Below, one piece after another: positions 5,031 to 5,077 of a stretch of DNA of 5,077 nucleotides (the stretch's first letter is position 1; the number at the start of each line of letters is the position of its first letter). The stretch spans positions 1 to 5,077 of the forward strand of contig CAILAF010000040.1 in NCBI GenBank assembly GCA_903832075.1. The letters are read 5' to 3'. A model generated the notes under the pieces. The model was not told the origin of the DNA. It ran no database searches and saw only the letters and a program-made list of their open reading frames with translations. This DNA is from an uncultured Chitinophagaceae bacterium (lineage in GTDB: Bacteria; Bacteroidota; Bacteroidia; Chitinophagales; Chitinophagaceae). The position numbers were made by a program, and so were the translations under genes.

Positions 5031-5077
5031 AAAACTTATTTTTTGTTTATAAATGCTTTTTATCATCTTTTAAAAAT

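Overview
The window looks like chromosomal DNA of a Bacteroidota bacterium, most likely the Chitinophagaceae/Sphingobacteriia side of the phylum. The reasons are the style of the Crp/Fnr regulator (a CPxC motif before an 'LTRQQIANMT' helix-turn-helix), a receiver-AraC fusion of the kind common in that phylum, several TAnnTTTG-type -7 promoter elements, and the lack of clear Shine-Dalgarno sequences. The phylum is well supported; the family is a guess. No rRNA, tRNA, CRISPR array or complete mobile element is visible.

Layout. (1) Positions 1-184 hold the 3' end of a + strand gene that starts outside the window. It contains a perfect 48-bp tandem repeat (2.3 copies, 16 residues per unit) and ends in half of a small zinc-ribbon-like motif; the TAG stop falls inside that motif. 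(2) Positions 185-397 are a spacer with no supported gene. (3) Positions 398-2297 (or 2360) are a two-gene minus-strand operon: a Crp/Fnr-family regulator, then 31 bp downstream a 12-helix membrane protein with conserved-looking histidines that resembles heme-copper oxidase subunit I or NnrS proteins. (4) The divergent control region has a perfect TATGAT-N4-ATCATA palindrome (2375-2390) flanked by an exact TAnnTTTG element for each direction. (5) Positions 2503-3420 encode a receiver-AraC response regulator. (6) A convergent terminator region follows at 3413-3473. (7) Positions 3492-4076 (minus) encode a SMI1/KNR4 (SUKH)-like protein. (8) Positions 4077-4373 are a spacer with a terminator for the gene to its right. 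(9) Positions 4374-5009 (minus) encode a NarL/FixJ-type response regulator, with its promoter near the right edge.

How the genes may work together. The regulator/membrane-protein pair reads as a redox, respiratory or nitrosative-stress module. The palindrome lies about 62 bp upstream of the inferred regulator start and about 39-40 bp upstream of the inferred receiver-AraC start. These are close to the usual class I and class II activation positions of Crp/Fnr proteins, so one site may serve both directions; this is inference. Neither response regulator has a histidine kinase in the window. The right half (from about 2361) is visibly more AT-rich than the operon at 398-2360, which suggests a junction between blocks of different history.
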